DNA from: Nautilus pompilius
Taxonomy: Eukaryota > Mollusca > Cephalopoda > Nautilida > Nautilidae
Length of the DNA stretch: 64,000 nucleotides
Direction of reading: 5' to 3'
Assembly (NCBI GenBank): GCA_018389105.1
Contig: JACATO010000065.1
Coordinates: forward strand, 1,569,001-1,633,000
The notes under the pieces were generated by a model. It had not been told where the DNA came from and made no database searches. It saw only the letters and a program-made list of their open reading frames with translations. The translations under genes were made by a program, and so were the position numbers. Shown here one piece after another: positions 30,001 through 45,000 of this stretch (position 1 is its first letter; each line of letters begins with the position of its first letter).

Positions 30001-33000
30001 ATGAGACTTCTAATATGATCAATAGTCATATAGATCAGCTAGATCAATTTTTGGATTGAAATTCTACTATTTGGCAAATTTAGAGCTAGCTATGAGCATA
30101 GGCATTCTATGCATAAAGTGAAAAGCTTCTTGATCATTCTAACATTAGAAAATCAGTACATTTCTGAAATTTTCATGGCAACCATACATTCCCTAAATTC
30201 AACATGGAAATTGTATTAGGTCGGACAAAGGATTTGTCGGTGATTGTATTATGTTAATTTGGGGTTCATTTTTCGCATGCTTGTGGAGGTGTATGCATGT
30301 AGATAAGTTACATATCGTTTTGTAGCATGTGCTATGGCATATATTATGCACAACCTACCTTCTTAAAAATCATAAATTGGATATTTGTTTCATGGTTCTG
30401 AGTGAAGCTTGGACAGAAAAGATTTTCTGCGCCATTTTGCCTCACGAGTTCAAACCAGGCCACAAAGCGAGCGAGGTGACTCGTAACATTAAGCAGGCAT
30501 GGGCGAGGACACAGCAAATGAGCGCACAGTATAACGATGGTTTGCAAAGTTTCGATCAGGAGATGTGAGCCTCCAAGATAAGGAACGTAGCAGACGTCCT
30601 TCCAGCTGTGATGACGACCGTCTGAAAGCATCAGCTGAAGCTGATCCAAGAAAAATGGTGCGAGAAATTGCTGGAGAGCTTGACATAAACACTGCAACTG
30701 GTTCCCAGCATCTTGACGTGAAAAGGCTTGACTGGTAGGTGCCTCACGAGTTGAATGAACAACAACGAAATCAGTGATTGGAGATCTGCTCTTCGCTTGT
30801 CATGAGAAACAAAATCGACCCATTTCTTGACCGAATCTTTACGTGTGATGGAAAAATGGATCCTTTACGACAATCGCAAACGATCAGCACAGTGGCTCCA
30901 CAGAGACATGGCGTCTTGCCACATTCCGAGACCCAGCCTCCACCCAAAGAAGGTCATTTACTGTCTGGTGGACTGCAACTGGTGTCATCCACTATAACTT
31001 CTTGCAACCTGGAGAAACCAAGCTGAAAGCTGAAGTGTGTCATGAATTAAATGCTTTCAGTTAGTCTCTCCCAGTGATTGTAGCTGCATTGGTGAATCGA
31101 AGAGGCCCAGTCCTCTCCATGACAATGTCGTCCTCATGACTCTTCAGAAACTGAACAGGTTCAGGTACGAAGTTCTCCCTCACCCAGCCTATTCACCAGA
31201 CCTTTCTCCCACAGACTGCCAGCTCTTCAAACAACCAACAGCTCCCTATGAAATCCACTTCAACCGAGCAGCAATTGAAACTTTCTTCCAAACAGATCGA
31301 CCAGAACCAACATTATTTTTAAATGGTAGAAATGCGCTTGTAACTCGTTGGCAGAAGTTTATTGACAGTAATGGAACTCACTTTGATTTAATAAACTTCA
31401 CGTTCAGCAGTGGTGTGAAGTCTCATTGTTGTGGTAAAAAACCAATAGAAACTTTTGTAACAACCTGACATATTCTCTTATAGATATCAGGAATCTATAC
31501 ACCTTTCATCTTATCCCTGAACATTTGACAAATAATTGAAATAGGTTTTTAAATAAGCAAAGGAGTTATGATTTAGACAAACATTAGCACAGTGATCACA
31601 AGTATAACTTGCTTGCAAGCAGCTTATTCAAAGAAAGAACCAATAAAAATCCCCAGACTTCCACACTGACATTCCCAACAGAACAGAGCCAGGACCTTGC
31701 CATATCATTCTTCCAAGATATGAATACTACTTCAACCACCATCATTTTTAATCATCAGCAAGATCACAAATCTAATGCCTTGTTTCATCTTGTTGCTACC
31801 AGTAATTCCTTCTTACTGAACACTGCAAGATGTCTAACAAGTTTATACAGACACTTCACGGTGTCCTATGCAAACTGCATTGCAATCAGTGAGCCCTTGT
31901 TGTTGCTGAACATGGTGAGGTAATTATCCATGCAACCTTCATGGCACTTGTAACTGACAGAGATGACAACAATATATGCATATTGATGTTTGGGTGACAT
32001 AATAAAAAATTCTATCAATATCCAATTTTATTTTGCACATATAAATACTTGAGATCTGATTATAAATGCTGTGACTAGACTTTGTCAAGCATTTAAACAT
32101 GAGTCTACCTGTACTATGTACTGGCAAGAGATTTATGAAGAGAAACTATGGTTCTGCTAGCATGTTAAGCACTTAAAGATGCAGGTAAAATCTATAAAAC
32201 TTTGTGTGGTTGATATTGCAATTTGTCCAAATTGTTACATGTTTGCTAATTAAAATGTAATACACAGTTTGACAACACTTTCAGGTGGGAAAACCAGAGT
32301 ATCTGTAAAAAATCTTGGCAAGGAATGCATGGATTCACCAGCTAAACAAACACTTTCTGTTATGATATATATTCTATTGGAGGATGGCTTCTTACCAGTA
32401 TCGTTCAACAAGATATTGCTGAGCTGAGCTGGCGGTCAGGGGAGCAACTTTTGTGACTGGCCCTTTCAAGAAAGCGAGTGTTCTCCCAGTCTGTGAAGCT
32501 TTAGTTACATGGTATTCATAGTTTTCAATTCCAGATCCTGTGTCCGTCCAGCCTGACCAATGCAGCGATATGTTAGGCTGTGAATAAACAGTGCAAAAAT
32601 AAAAGGTCAGTGTTTGTTTGTTTGTTGCAGAATGGCAGATAACAATCAGTATGGACCATTCCAGTAAATAATATTTAAACTTTTTCAAATTATCAATATC
32701 GAGGGTTGTCACCAATAATTTAACAGAACCAATAAAATTTCATGCAATAATTGTATAAAAATATATATTTAAAAATAAATATGAAATAATATTAGCCAGT
32801 TAAACTGTTAAATACTATAATCCCTATGTAGTGTGCCATTGTCTGGCAGCCATGTTTAATACTAATGTTGACTAATTTCTTGTCTTCTAAGCAACAAGAG
32901 TTTATCCTTTTTCATCATTTTTTGTCTGCATAGATTTTCCCTGAATGTTGTGCTCTTCTGTTATGCTAAACGGGAAGAGAAAATCCATACTGATGTAGAG

Positions 33001-36000
33001 CCTGAGTTGATGTTTTGGCTGCCATTATGCAAGCACAAGATAGATGCCCTCAGTCAGAACACCCTGCTGTCAGCTACTCTGAACCACAGTTTCCATGATG
33101 GAAGTTTCCTGTGGCACCTTCCATAAAGCTTTGAATAATCAGTATATCTTATAAATAAAAAATCTGCCATATAAAAATAAAGTACGTTTCTCCCATTACC
33201 TGTTTAGTGTACTCTGAACTCAAGGTGAGGGGTTCTGAAGAACACCTGGGCTGTGTTTGTGAGCAGTGCAGAGGTGCATGATAATCAAAGAGGATCATTG
33301 CTGTCTTGGTTGTTGTCTGACCAGAATAATACTTTGTGCTTGGCGTGGAATGGGTGCCGCTGGTGAATTTGTTGATGACCACATATCCACCATTTGTTAT
33401 AGATGCTGTAAACCTCAGCCTGTACAATAACATAGCTAAAACTTGCAAAAGGAAACTGGAAATTACAGGCAGACTTCAAGCAAAAATCAGAAATCAAAAA
33501 CAAATGATTTAGTTTTAAAATGATGTTATAAAGTAGCTCTCCTCTCCACTAGACTATAAACCTGAAGATAAACAAACAACAAAAAAATAATTCAGAAACA
33601 GAAATAATTCACATTATCTTAGAATTCAAATTTAATGTTTCGGTTTTGATGATTACTGGTATTTTCAAGAACTATGTAATTATTAATTTTTATATTTAGA
33701 TCTTTTTTATTATTTCGATTAAATAAACCAAAAGCATTTCTGTTACAAAAATAAATGACGTACTGAATCTTACTTCCAGCAGTGACGTATCTCATGTAAC
33801 AAATATTGTTTTCTTAAAGTGGAGGATGCTAATGGAGAGAAAGAAGCCAGAAAGACACATTACAATCAGAAGGCTAAATCCATTAGTTGGCTACTGTTAT
33901 TGCCTCCTGTAGTTACATCTAAGACAATCTTATAATACTAGAAAGCTATCATGCAACAAAACCAAATTATCATTATGTTAGTAATTAAACATCTTTAAAA
34001 AAAAAGGTTTTTATCTACTGTATAAAAATTCCATAAACGTGTGCTTATTTAAATTCAATTCTAAAAGTTTTTCAAAATGTTGAAGATTAGAATATAATTT
34101 TTTACAGGATTTGCTCGATAAGGTGTACACTTTACAGCCAAATATGATCTAGTGTATTATTATAGCCTAAGTAAAGCTGTTTACATGATGTTATGCTTTC
34201 TAAATTCATGGATTAGTTTTACATAATCAAGACAAGAAACAAACCAGCAGCAGACTCTACATCTGTATGCAATAAAGTTGTTACTCTGACAAGAAAACAA
34301 GTAACAAATTAAGATTACTACCTGTCTCCATCTTGCAAAGAACTAGAAATATTAATCCAGTGAGTAACACACTGGAAATGAGCTTGTGGAGAATCTTTAC
34401 TCATACCTCTACATTTGTAGTTTTGTACAACAGACACATGTGTACCTGAAAATAAAAAGGTGGAAATTGCAATGGATAACATTATTGATTTCCTTAATTA
34501 TTGATTACACATTTTCATTTTAGTTGCTCTACCAGATTATTCGAGAATTAGCAATAATTGTTTCATGCAGTCATGTGTTGTTCTTTAAACATTTTACATC
34601 AGATTGTTACATTATAGTTTTAAAAAAATAGGACTACTGAAGAAAATGTACACAAGTTTCTTGAATATGCCTATTAAACATAGGAATGTTCCTTATCTTA
34701 ATTTCCAATGTTGTTTAACACAAAAAATAATTTAATTTCAATACATTATTATGTATATGCATATTTGGGAAATAAAAAGTTAAGAGTGTTGAACAGGTTG
34801 TTGGTATCTGTTCACTTGATGTCTAAAGTTAACTTATTTTTGAAAAAATGTTCTTAATGTACAAACTACAATAAATATTCAAACAAACTATTACATGTTT
34901 CTCAGCTAAAAGGAAGAATTATCGTAATTCCTATTAAAAATTAAAAGTAGCTGTGCAGCTTTAAGAAACAACTGTTTTCTCTGGTAGAAGATTAGGTTGG
35001 TTCCTTGTGCAACATGCAACAATAACTAAGAATTCATCTCTATGTCTATATGTGACCAGTCAGCATCAAAATATTACAGAATTTTATTTATTAGTCTGTC
35101 TACATGGCATTTATCCAAAAAGCATTCAAACAGTTAAATTAGCTAATATCAACAATAGGGAATAATTATGTAAGAAAACGCTTGCTCTTTACCTCTCAGC
35201 AGTTCCACTTTCACATCAGCATCTACAACACCAAGTCCATAACTGTTAATATACCTCCGGCCGGCTTTGTAACGATCTAGATCACTTACAGCAAACACCG
35301 ACCGCAAATTCACCTACGGAAAAAAGAAAGTAAATAAAGACACATACACAGAGACAGTGTAGTTTTATAATAATTAAGCTGCCTACTGTCATCACAACAT
35401 GTTAGGTTGTTACAAAAATAGCAAGAACAACCAAAAGAAGGAAAATGATGATGTTAGTGTTTAGGTGATCAACCTTTTGCAGATTCAAGAGCCTCTACTA
35501 TCTGGCACTAAATCTACAAGACTTTGTATCAATATCTGTGTGAAAGAATCATTTAATTCCATCAAATTGCCAGCAGTATGTGGATGGATGCTCTCTGCTA
35601 ACAATCCAGATGTGTACATGTATAAAGATATTAGCTCTAATTCTTCTGCACAAATTTAAAAAAGCATTACATTTCTGGTACAACTGATATCAAGGTTCTA
35701 TCTTTCTAAAGTAATTCACTACTAGCACTGTACATGCTTTTCACAATATCTGATTCTTCCTTTCTATTATATCTCATCTGTGATGAGTACTTTTCTTCTG
35801 TTTACATGTTTGATTTTAGTTGACCCTGCTTTTATATTTTACTAGGTAGACATGTACTGTGAGGAAAGTGCAGGATCAAACTAATGAGCCAACCACAGAG
35901 ACCATACCAATTTGTCCATTAATGGGGGCAAGTTTGAGACTCAATTGAAGTCTATGAATTTCTCCCTAACCATGTATCCTTCACGCATATTTTGTATATA

Positions 36001-39000
36001 TATAAAATGCAAAAACTACTGTAATTTGAAATTATACTGTATACTATATTGTAACTAAATTTGAAATTATTTCACATTAATTACACTTGTCAGATATTAG
36101 ATGGTCAATACAAGACAGAAGCAAGCTTGAGTACCTTGACTTGTATGTTAGAAGGTCCAGTGTTGCTGTAGTTGAAACTGAGCTGGCTGAACTTGTACCA
36201 GGTTGGATGACCACCTTGTTCCTGTACTTCAACATCAAACACTCCAACATTTGGAGAATTGTTAACTTAAATTAAAGAAACAAATGAACGTTAACAGTAA
36301 CAAAAGGTCACATACTTGTAAAGACTATGATGAATTCCTGCATCATTTTATCTATCTACCAAGCTGAACAGTTAAACACTTCTTGATACAGCAATTGGCA
36401 TAATAGGCTAAAAATGAGAACATATAGATTAATCAAATACACTATTCTTTACCACTCAAAAATTTATTTTAATAATCTAAAATTAGCATGTTTTAAACAA
36501 GAAATATAACCTTTAAAACACTTTGAATAAAGATGTTCTGTAGGGGAGGATCAGTAAAATAAATGTATAGCAAGATTGTATCAAACCAAAACCAATTTTA
36601 TCTTTTAAACTGCATGGTATTTATAGAAAAACATAAAACAAATAATATCAATTAAAATATGATTTTAATATATCACACTGTCATTGTTTTCTGTCTTATT
36701 ATTCTATAAAATAATGTTATGTTAATATTTATAAAAATAAAGGTGTGGTTAGCTATGAAAACTTGGCAGCAGAGACTGTCATCGTAAAAGAAATGCGTCA
36801 GAACTCACTAGAAAGGCAGTCTTTGCCACTGAAGCCTGACGCACACTGACATCTTTCAGCCAGACCATCAGTGCAATTTCCTGGAAAACAAAATGTGCTG
36901 TCCGCCATCCAGGAACAGAGTTCTGAATTAAGGAAACAAATCAAAAGCAAAACTCATTGATTCTAGAAAAAAATTATAAAATAAAGTCTTTATTCATTTT
37001 TCAAAAGTGACACTAATTTTCATAAGCAGTAGAAAAACTATCAAGGCCATGTAATGATGAATTTGTCCAGTTATAATTAAATTCTATGTAACAGGCCACA
37101 TAGTTAAAAAAGGTTTTTAAATTCCTTCATGGTGAATCAATGCAATAGAATTTAGTTAAATCTTTTAATTTTTTTTAATCAGATCTTGATCAAAGGTATA
37201 TTATCACAGTCTGACAAGTTATACCAGACTAATTACAGAAACAATCATTTGCTATGCTGGTTTCTTTGTTCAGAATGGTAAAATGAAAACGATAATTGGC
37301 TTGATGTCAGACAGGCCATGCGCATCATCTGGCACGTGTCGACTTCTGTTCCATTTGAAATCTTGTTTCAAGTGGAGGCTAATTAGCATAATGGCGTTTG
37401 ACATCTGGTAAACAGAATACTTAACAAAAGCAGCAAGATTCTTATGAACCAATTAATGCATTGGCAAAAGTATGTGTATCAACCATGTATAGGTAATAAT
37501 ATGAAAATTTTCTCAAAGCACTTAACAATCCATTGTTGAACCTTGACAATTTTTATTTGACTTTTTCACTTTTGCAGATCTTCAAAGAATGAGCCAGAGA
37601 AGCAATAAAACAACAGTATTATGTAATTTACTTTAAATTGGGTAAAATATTTTATTAAAATTGAAATACAATTTTTTCAAGATTGGGGGAAAGAATACAT
37701 ACTTTTGCAGGTGTTCTGGCGAAGGTCATAGGCTTTGATGTCACCATTGTAGGCATAGTTGCAGGAAGACACTGCTGATTCCATGCATTGGAGCATTTTA
37801 CTACATTACAGTTGGGAATGCCAGTGCAACCTGTAGGTGTTAGAGTTAGAATCTGATCAGTAAACAGTCTGGGATGATTTTATGTTAATGTTTCACCCTG
37901 CAAACATTAACTGTCATAACAAATTAATGTGATTTGATGAATCATATTTTAAATATAATTTGGAAAAGGGTAAATGTTTCTGAAAAAACGATTTCATGGT
38001 CATAAATTTTTTTTATTTAAAGAAAGACAAGCTAACACTGTGTGTCGCTGCTACTTGCTAAGGTAACATTATAAAGCAGATTGTTATTACTGATATCTTG
38101 ATAAAAGAGGAAAATAATCAATGTAAAGAAACTGTAGATGGCTTATTGAAAGACAGAAGCAGGAAAAAATCGTTTTTCTTGTTACTTATGCGTTCCGACT
38201 TCACAGCTAAAAGTACGGACAATTCTTCTTTTTGAAATAATGTGAGATAAAGAAAATCATAAATCACTCATAGTTGAACAGAAAACAGTGACTGACACAT
38301 CCATCATGTGGCTATCACCTAAATGAAGCAGCTTGCAGTTACCCACCTGTTTTTGTTTTCTTACCTGTTAGTAATAACTAAAGTAAAGAAATGAAGTTCC
38401 ATGATACACTGTTCCGAAGAAGAAAAAAATTAAACTGACATTATTTTTGTTATGCATACACAATTTAAAAATGTATCATTTGTTAAAGATGATGTCATAA
38501 CTCATTACCTTCAGGTAATGCTGATGTAGGTTCAAACTGTATGGAACTGATTTTACATGACGCGGGATGAAGAGACTTTTAACTTAACCCTGTGGGCTTA
38601 CAAGCCATCTATCTTATTAATGCACAACACAACAATTTACTTCTGTCAGTGGTGTTAGTGACGTTAGAGCTGATGGCATTGAAGTTTACAAAGCAAAAGA
38701 TTTTTTAAAATAATGAAACAAAGATGGTTGAAGGGAAAGAGATTAATGATCTTGTGAATGTGTTATTTTCAAAAACTGTAACGGATTAGCCTTGTTATTA
38801 CCTAGCTGCATAGAAATGTTTCCAAGTTTATAATTTATTAGTGGATAGAAAACTTTCTCTCATTTATCTTCTCACAATAGTTTAACATCACACATCAGCA
38901 GAGGAACCCGGCTAAAAGATATTTAGCAAGAATTCAGGGAGTCACCTCCGAAGACATTCATGATAGGAACATCTCTTATTTACTGGCAAACAGAAAGAAA

Positions 39001-42000
39001 TATACTTCAGCTTTAAACAAAAAATGCAGCAAGTTTTGGATCATTTATTATTCAAAGCTACACCTTGATGTTATTTAATTTCTAGCATTTAAGAAAGAAA
39101 AATGTCAATTTAAAGGTTATTTTATGGATAAAATAAAAAGTGTATTTATGCTCAGTATTTGAACAGTTATTACTAATTATGATCAATGAAGTTGACCATT
39201 TCTTATTAAGTCTTTTTACTGATTTACATACTCACCTGAGAGTAATTAGTAACAGAATTATAAATAAAGAGTAGGAACATCTTACTGCAGCTAATAATTT
39301 ACCATAAATTATAAATATTCCATAATAAACAAGAATTTAATCAGGTAAGGTAATAATAACTTTCTCCTTATATGTATCTAAAGCAAATGTAACTTGTGTG
39401 ATCTACAGGTAATATTAATACAAAGCCGAACAGGTAGAATTCATCATTATTTATTTATCTAATCTGGATCTAAAAGGATGTTCTTTAGATGCTGACAGTT
39501 TACAGGACAAGCAGATAGATGGGGTTTGGTAAATTTTCAAGTTATTCGATATTTATTGATTTTTTTAAAAATCTAAATGTGAAATCTGAAATTAGCAAGC
39601 ATTTGAGAATCAGAGAAATCAAAAGTAGAAACTCCAAAGTCTTTGCTGAAAGCATCTGAAAATTTTGTATAATAGATTGAAAACTGACAGTCAGTCAGCA
39701 AAAGTATTTACATAATCTGAGTTAAACCACTTTTATTTTTTCTAATTCAGATCAGCATAAAACTATCATGTGGCTTATGACACATCAAATGTAGCAGAGG
39801 TACTGTATAGGAACTCCCTACATGAAATAGTAACTTATATAGCAGCTTGTGTTATTTTTTAGTCTGTATTTCACTAGTAGCTAAATTCCATCGGTTGCCT
39901 TATTTATGATCATAAGTCATTTTTTAAAGAAATGACTAATCTTTTTGAAAGTGGATCACGCACAACGTAGGCGGGAGAGGATTTACTTTGTATTGATGAA
40001 GAAGAATCTACCTATTCTAGACAAGAGTGCAGGTGAAGCAATGGGCAAAACGTGTGGAGAAAGGGCTCATTTCTCATGGACAGGCACTAGAGAAGGCTTT
40101 TAAAGAAATAACGATTGTTTGAACAAATGTTCAGGATAAAAGCTGATAGTTAAATAACAATATAAAATAACAACAAAAATCATCTCCCTGATCACCTGTT
40201 GATTCAGGTAAAAATGTATAGTTCATGTACTTTATACCACTGTCATTATTGTCTTTGTCTGCACATATGTCCATAAAATATATGAGCCCAGGAGGGAGGG
40301 GGGACGAACTGTTCTTGAGTATTAGATTTATCTGCAATTGCAGGTGTTGGTTTCTATTAAGTCAATGATAATGAATCTGTCTGGTTTCTCCTTTTCCATT
40401 TTTAGTAAAGGACCCTCCCCTGTGACTGCAGGAACACGAAGGAGCCTGCAGATATTTTTAGTTAATCGGCCATCATCATACATCAATGGATGTAAACAAA
40501 ACTCACGGTTACAACGGGGTGAGTAGAAACCCCTGGAGCATGTGCAGTAGTCAGGGCTCAACAAACTCCGCCATTGTAACATCCGCCATTTCCCGTCGAA
40601 CCGAAACATATGGCTGCAAAAATAAAGGAAAATTATCAACATTATTTGCTGTTGTACAGGAGATGTAAGAAATATTCTGCCATGTTCTACCGAAAGATAA
40701 AACCAGAAGTCCACAACATTTCCAAGTTTGTATTTACACCTCCTGTTCTGCCAGTAGTAGAATGTGACCGTCTATATTAAGGAGACATTCTCACACTCAT
40801 GCTGAAGCCAGATTAAGATCTTTCCGAAAAAGTCAGGGACTAAAGCTGTTCCTTTCCGTACCCATGAATGCGAGTGTTTCCAGTTTCTTGCTAGTCAGGT
40901 GAAGATCTCGGTCGCTTCTCTGACCAGCTTGAGTTTACTGAAAGCTCTTTTGCGAGAGACTTGGAGAAAGGTGATGTCAGCGAGTATTCTTATTCCTGGA
41001 AAAGTTTCAGTAACCCGTGTTGGAGTAGCTATATTTTCAGCAGCTTTACAAGAGTTCCTACATTATCCTTTGTATGGTCATTGAAAATAATTATACTTTC
41101 TCTTTTCTATCTGCATCGCTTTTGTAACATTCTTCTTAGGTTCATCCTTTCCGACTCTCTTTAAGTAGGCCCACTGTATTCTGCTTCAAGCGATTGGAAA
41201 GTATTTTCAGAAACTTGTGCGAAGTTCCCCCATTCTGAAACCGATTAGCATAAGACAAACCTGTTCGTTCAGCGATCTCATGAAGTCAGCTTTCAGGAAT
41301 TAAACCTACGGCAAACTTTTCGTAACGCCATGGATCCAGACATAGAATCTCAGATTAATTATTCGCTGGCGTTCATCAGTCGATAACACCGAAAAATCCA
41401 TCATTTGTAGACAGATTAACAGACCTTTTGCTGCCGATTCGTTGGACGGGCAGACATTCAACTTTTTTGTAGAAATGTTTTCCTGTCTCAGATCTGTTTT
41501 TACTGTTATGTCCACATCATTTCCAATGAAATATTCATTAATTCACAAAATTATGATGTTTACCAAAAGGATTTCCAAAGTAAATCTTTTAAAATCTTTC
41601 TTTTGCAGAAACAACAAAATTCTAAGCATCAAGAGAACCAATGTTCTTCATTTGAAAATATTTGGATGCATGACGCAGGATGGTGTAGTTGTGAAGATGC
41701 AAAATAAGATACCTGACAGAGATGGCGTTTAGAGTTTGCAGAATTGTCTTTGATGTAGTTTTGAACACAACTGGAATGGCCACTCATCTTTATAAGTATC
41801 AAGAGATTTACCTACATGATTTTCTATTCTCAATCCATGATTTTCAAGAACCTACTTTAACAGCCGACACAAACCTAAACTAGAAGCACCTGTAATTTCT
41901 CTGTACACAAAAAGGCATCATCTCAATTCACTTCCTTCACAACGAAAACATATGGCCACTTGATCAATGAGGGCTTATCTTGGCTTTAATTAATCTTCAA

Positions 42001-45000
42001 ATTATATTTGATCTCTGATATCATTAACAATTTTTCTCTTTATAGCACTGGGAACAAATGCTAAGCTGTTGTTAACAGTGGTTTTAGGGGGGATTATTAT
42101 AAGACTTCCACAACCGTGGGCATTTTATTTACCCCGACTTTTAAGTTAATTAAATCCAACTTCGCTTAAACTCTATCAGGCTGCTTACTCGGCAGTACAT
42201 CAAACTCAACAATAAATCAGGTGAGATCCAAAAACAAACCATTATCAACAGTTTTACCATCTGTCCTGAATGGAGTCTTCTATATGGCAAAACCTACTTC
42301 TCAAAGCATCTTACAACTTTAAAAAATCCTTTTCAAAATGAATATTTTAAAGATCCTGCTTCTCTCTGGATCAGTCATTTTCTTATCTAGTAAGGACTCC
42401 ATGTCTTTCTCAGCCTGGCAAATGTAAGGGCTGTCATGCTCATCAATTGTTTGCTGAACGTGGGAATAGTTCGTGAAGCCATCAGTAAAAAGCAAATTCA
42501 GTATTTGCAGAAAATAAAACACCGACGAATTTTCAATTTGAACAGGGATCCACTTTTCACTTGCTCTTATTCTCTGACACTTTTCTTGTATACATTTGCT
42601 GTGAATCAAATGCCACTCAAGAAGCATATATAAAGTTAGGTTCATATTTGTACTTTCATTGAGTGGAGAACTATCAGCTAATATTTGGAATCAGCGCCAT
42701 GTGCATCATAGAAAGCCAGAAGACTATCAGCCAGAATTGCACGAGCAAGTGTAGAAACTGCAGGAATGGACGTCACAGGAGCCGACTGGACATGGCCAGC
42801 AGCCAGTTCATCACAAGCACAAGGTGCCGACTGGGCTGAAATTGAACAATGTATTTAGTGAACGAGAACTCCCTTTGCTGTAGGGTTTCAGCAGCATTAA
42901 GCAATCCTGCCTGCCCTTTTCATTCCTTCTCTTAGCTCTACTCTGGTTGGCCATACAGAAGAAAGGTTGGCTGATAATATAGCTCAAAGAGACCTTTCAA
43001 TCATCACACAGTAGATACTGTGTGCACGTGCACATTCAATTAGCACCCTTGTTTTGGCTCGAAAATCTGAAATATAATCAAAATTTTGAAAGTTATAATT
43101 AGTTTTTCATCTGATTTTATTAAATATAAAATTATAATACTAGACCTTTAATTCCATATTATATTATCAAGTTTTCCTGCACTTACTCAAAAGTTTTTTT
43201 TTTATTCCACCATACGATTCTTAAAAAAAGGTAAATTTGAGCATTTCAGCAAATTTATTATTTTTAACATTCAATTTGCTTTTCTGCCTCTGCTAAACAA
43301 ACTTATGAAACCTCTAAAAATGCCCAAAGTTTAGCAAATTGCAATTATTTAAAAACAATTTTAGATGTCTGATTTGTGATTTTAATTCTATTGTATGGGT
43401 TTCCAATCAGTAATTTCATCGTAAATAACTATCTGTGAAACAAAAATTCATCGTAGATGTACAAACCTAAGAGGAGATAACTCTGTCTGCTTCAGGTGAA
43501 ATCTAAAACATGCGAATTTCGCTTCATAAATTTTGTCTTACAAATAATATACTTTTACCACACTTCTATCTCTGAAACATTAACAAGTATTTAAAAACAT
43601 GATATATTTTGTGATTTAATTTGTATCTTTTAAATAAAATGTAGAGAATACAGTGTTCAACTCGATTAATAAAAAATTTATGACTTCGAAAAAACAGGGT
43701 ATTTGCATATGATATTATTATAAACTGAGGATCGGAATGATTAAAAAGATCATTGATCCTTTTACCGTGTATGCACTTGCAATCCAGAATTTTAAACTCT
43801 TTTCATTTGTTCATAATTACTTAAAGTAGATAATAAATGGAGTTAAGTCCAAGTTTTCTTGTGATAAAAATTTTCTGCACTAATGAAAGTTTGAAATAGT
43901 GTCCTGTTTCGAATATCGCCATTTCTGGAAATTGTAGGTGGTAATTAAAATATGATCCAGGATTTGATATCATCATTTTAAAGAACTGTTTAAAGCCAAG
44001 TTTCATGAATTATTATTATCTACATGAAGCTGAGAAATGGTTTGGAAGGGGAAGGAACCATAGTGCCCACTACTAATACCCATTCCATGACAGTAGACCT
44101 GAAGCGCGAAGTGGGGAAGTCCAGACCACGATTGCAAAACTTTGCATATTAAAATTTGGTAAATTCTGATAATACGGAAGGGAGGGGCGAGACCGCCCTA
44201 CCAGCCCTCCTTAACCCTCCCACGGCATTCCTAACGACCTAATGCGAATCCGCCAATAATTATTGGTGATTTATGAAAACAACTACAAACTAATTGTTCA
44301 TTTCTTAAGAATTAAGGGTGCTGAATTAATCATATATGCACATGAGGAAGAAAACCATAAACCTGTCAGAAAACTTTAATTTCCAATTCTCGGTTAATAT
44401 CCGTATAGCAGAAATATATCCTACAATCATGAATCGCTCATTGACCCCCTGTGGCTACGGGGGCCTGATATACCCCATAAGCAATCCTAAATTTTAAGAA
44501 TTTCAGCGTAATATAAAAGTATATATTGTCCGGCACAAAATTTTGTTTTTTAGTGTAGTAAAAAGCTTATAATTTCATAAATCTGTTGAGCGCTTACCTT
44601 TGCGAAAGGCCAAAGTTGGCGAGGAAGCACGTTACAGCTGTAGGTCTTCAACAAGGGTTTAGGTAACATTACAGATTTTACCTGGCTCTCTTGAGACTCA
44701 AGGTATTATTCCTGTAACTGTTTGATTTGAGTGCAAAAGAAATACAACTCATTAATTTTGTTTACTATTCAATAATTTTATTCGTGTATATAAGTAGGTA
44801 TATAATTTAAAAAGGAACTTAGGAGACATTGGGAGTTCAGTAGGCACTTGAAAGGGAGACCACCGGGAAATTCCTGGCTCCCAGGTGGGTTCGTCCACCA
44901 TTAAATCCACCCGAGTCACCATACACCGGCCATGTACAGCTGTGTCTTACGATAGCTATTGTTGTACTAAAACAACAGGAGGAAGACCCAGTGAAGATGT

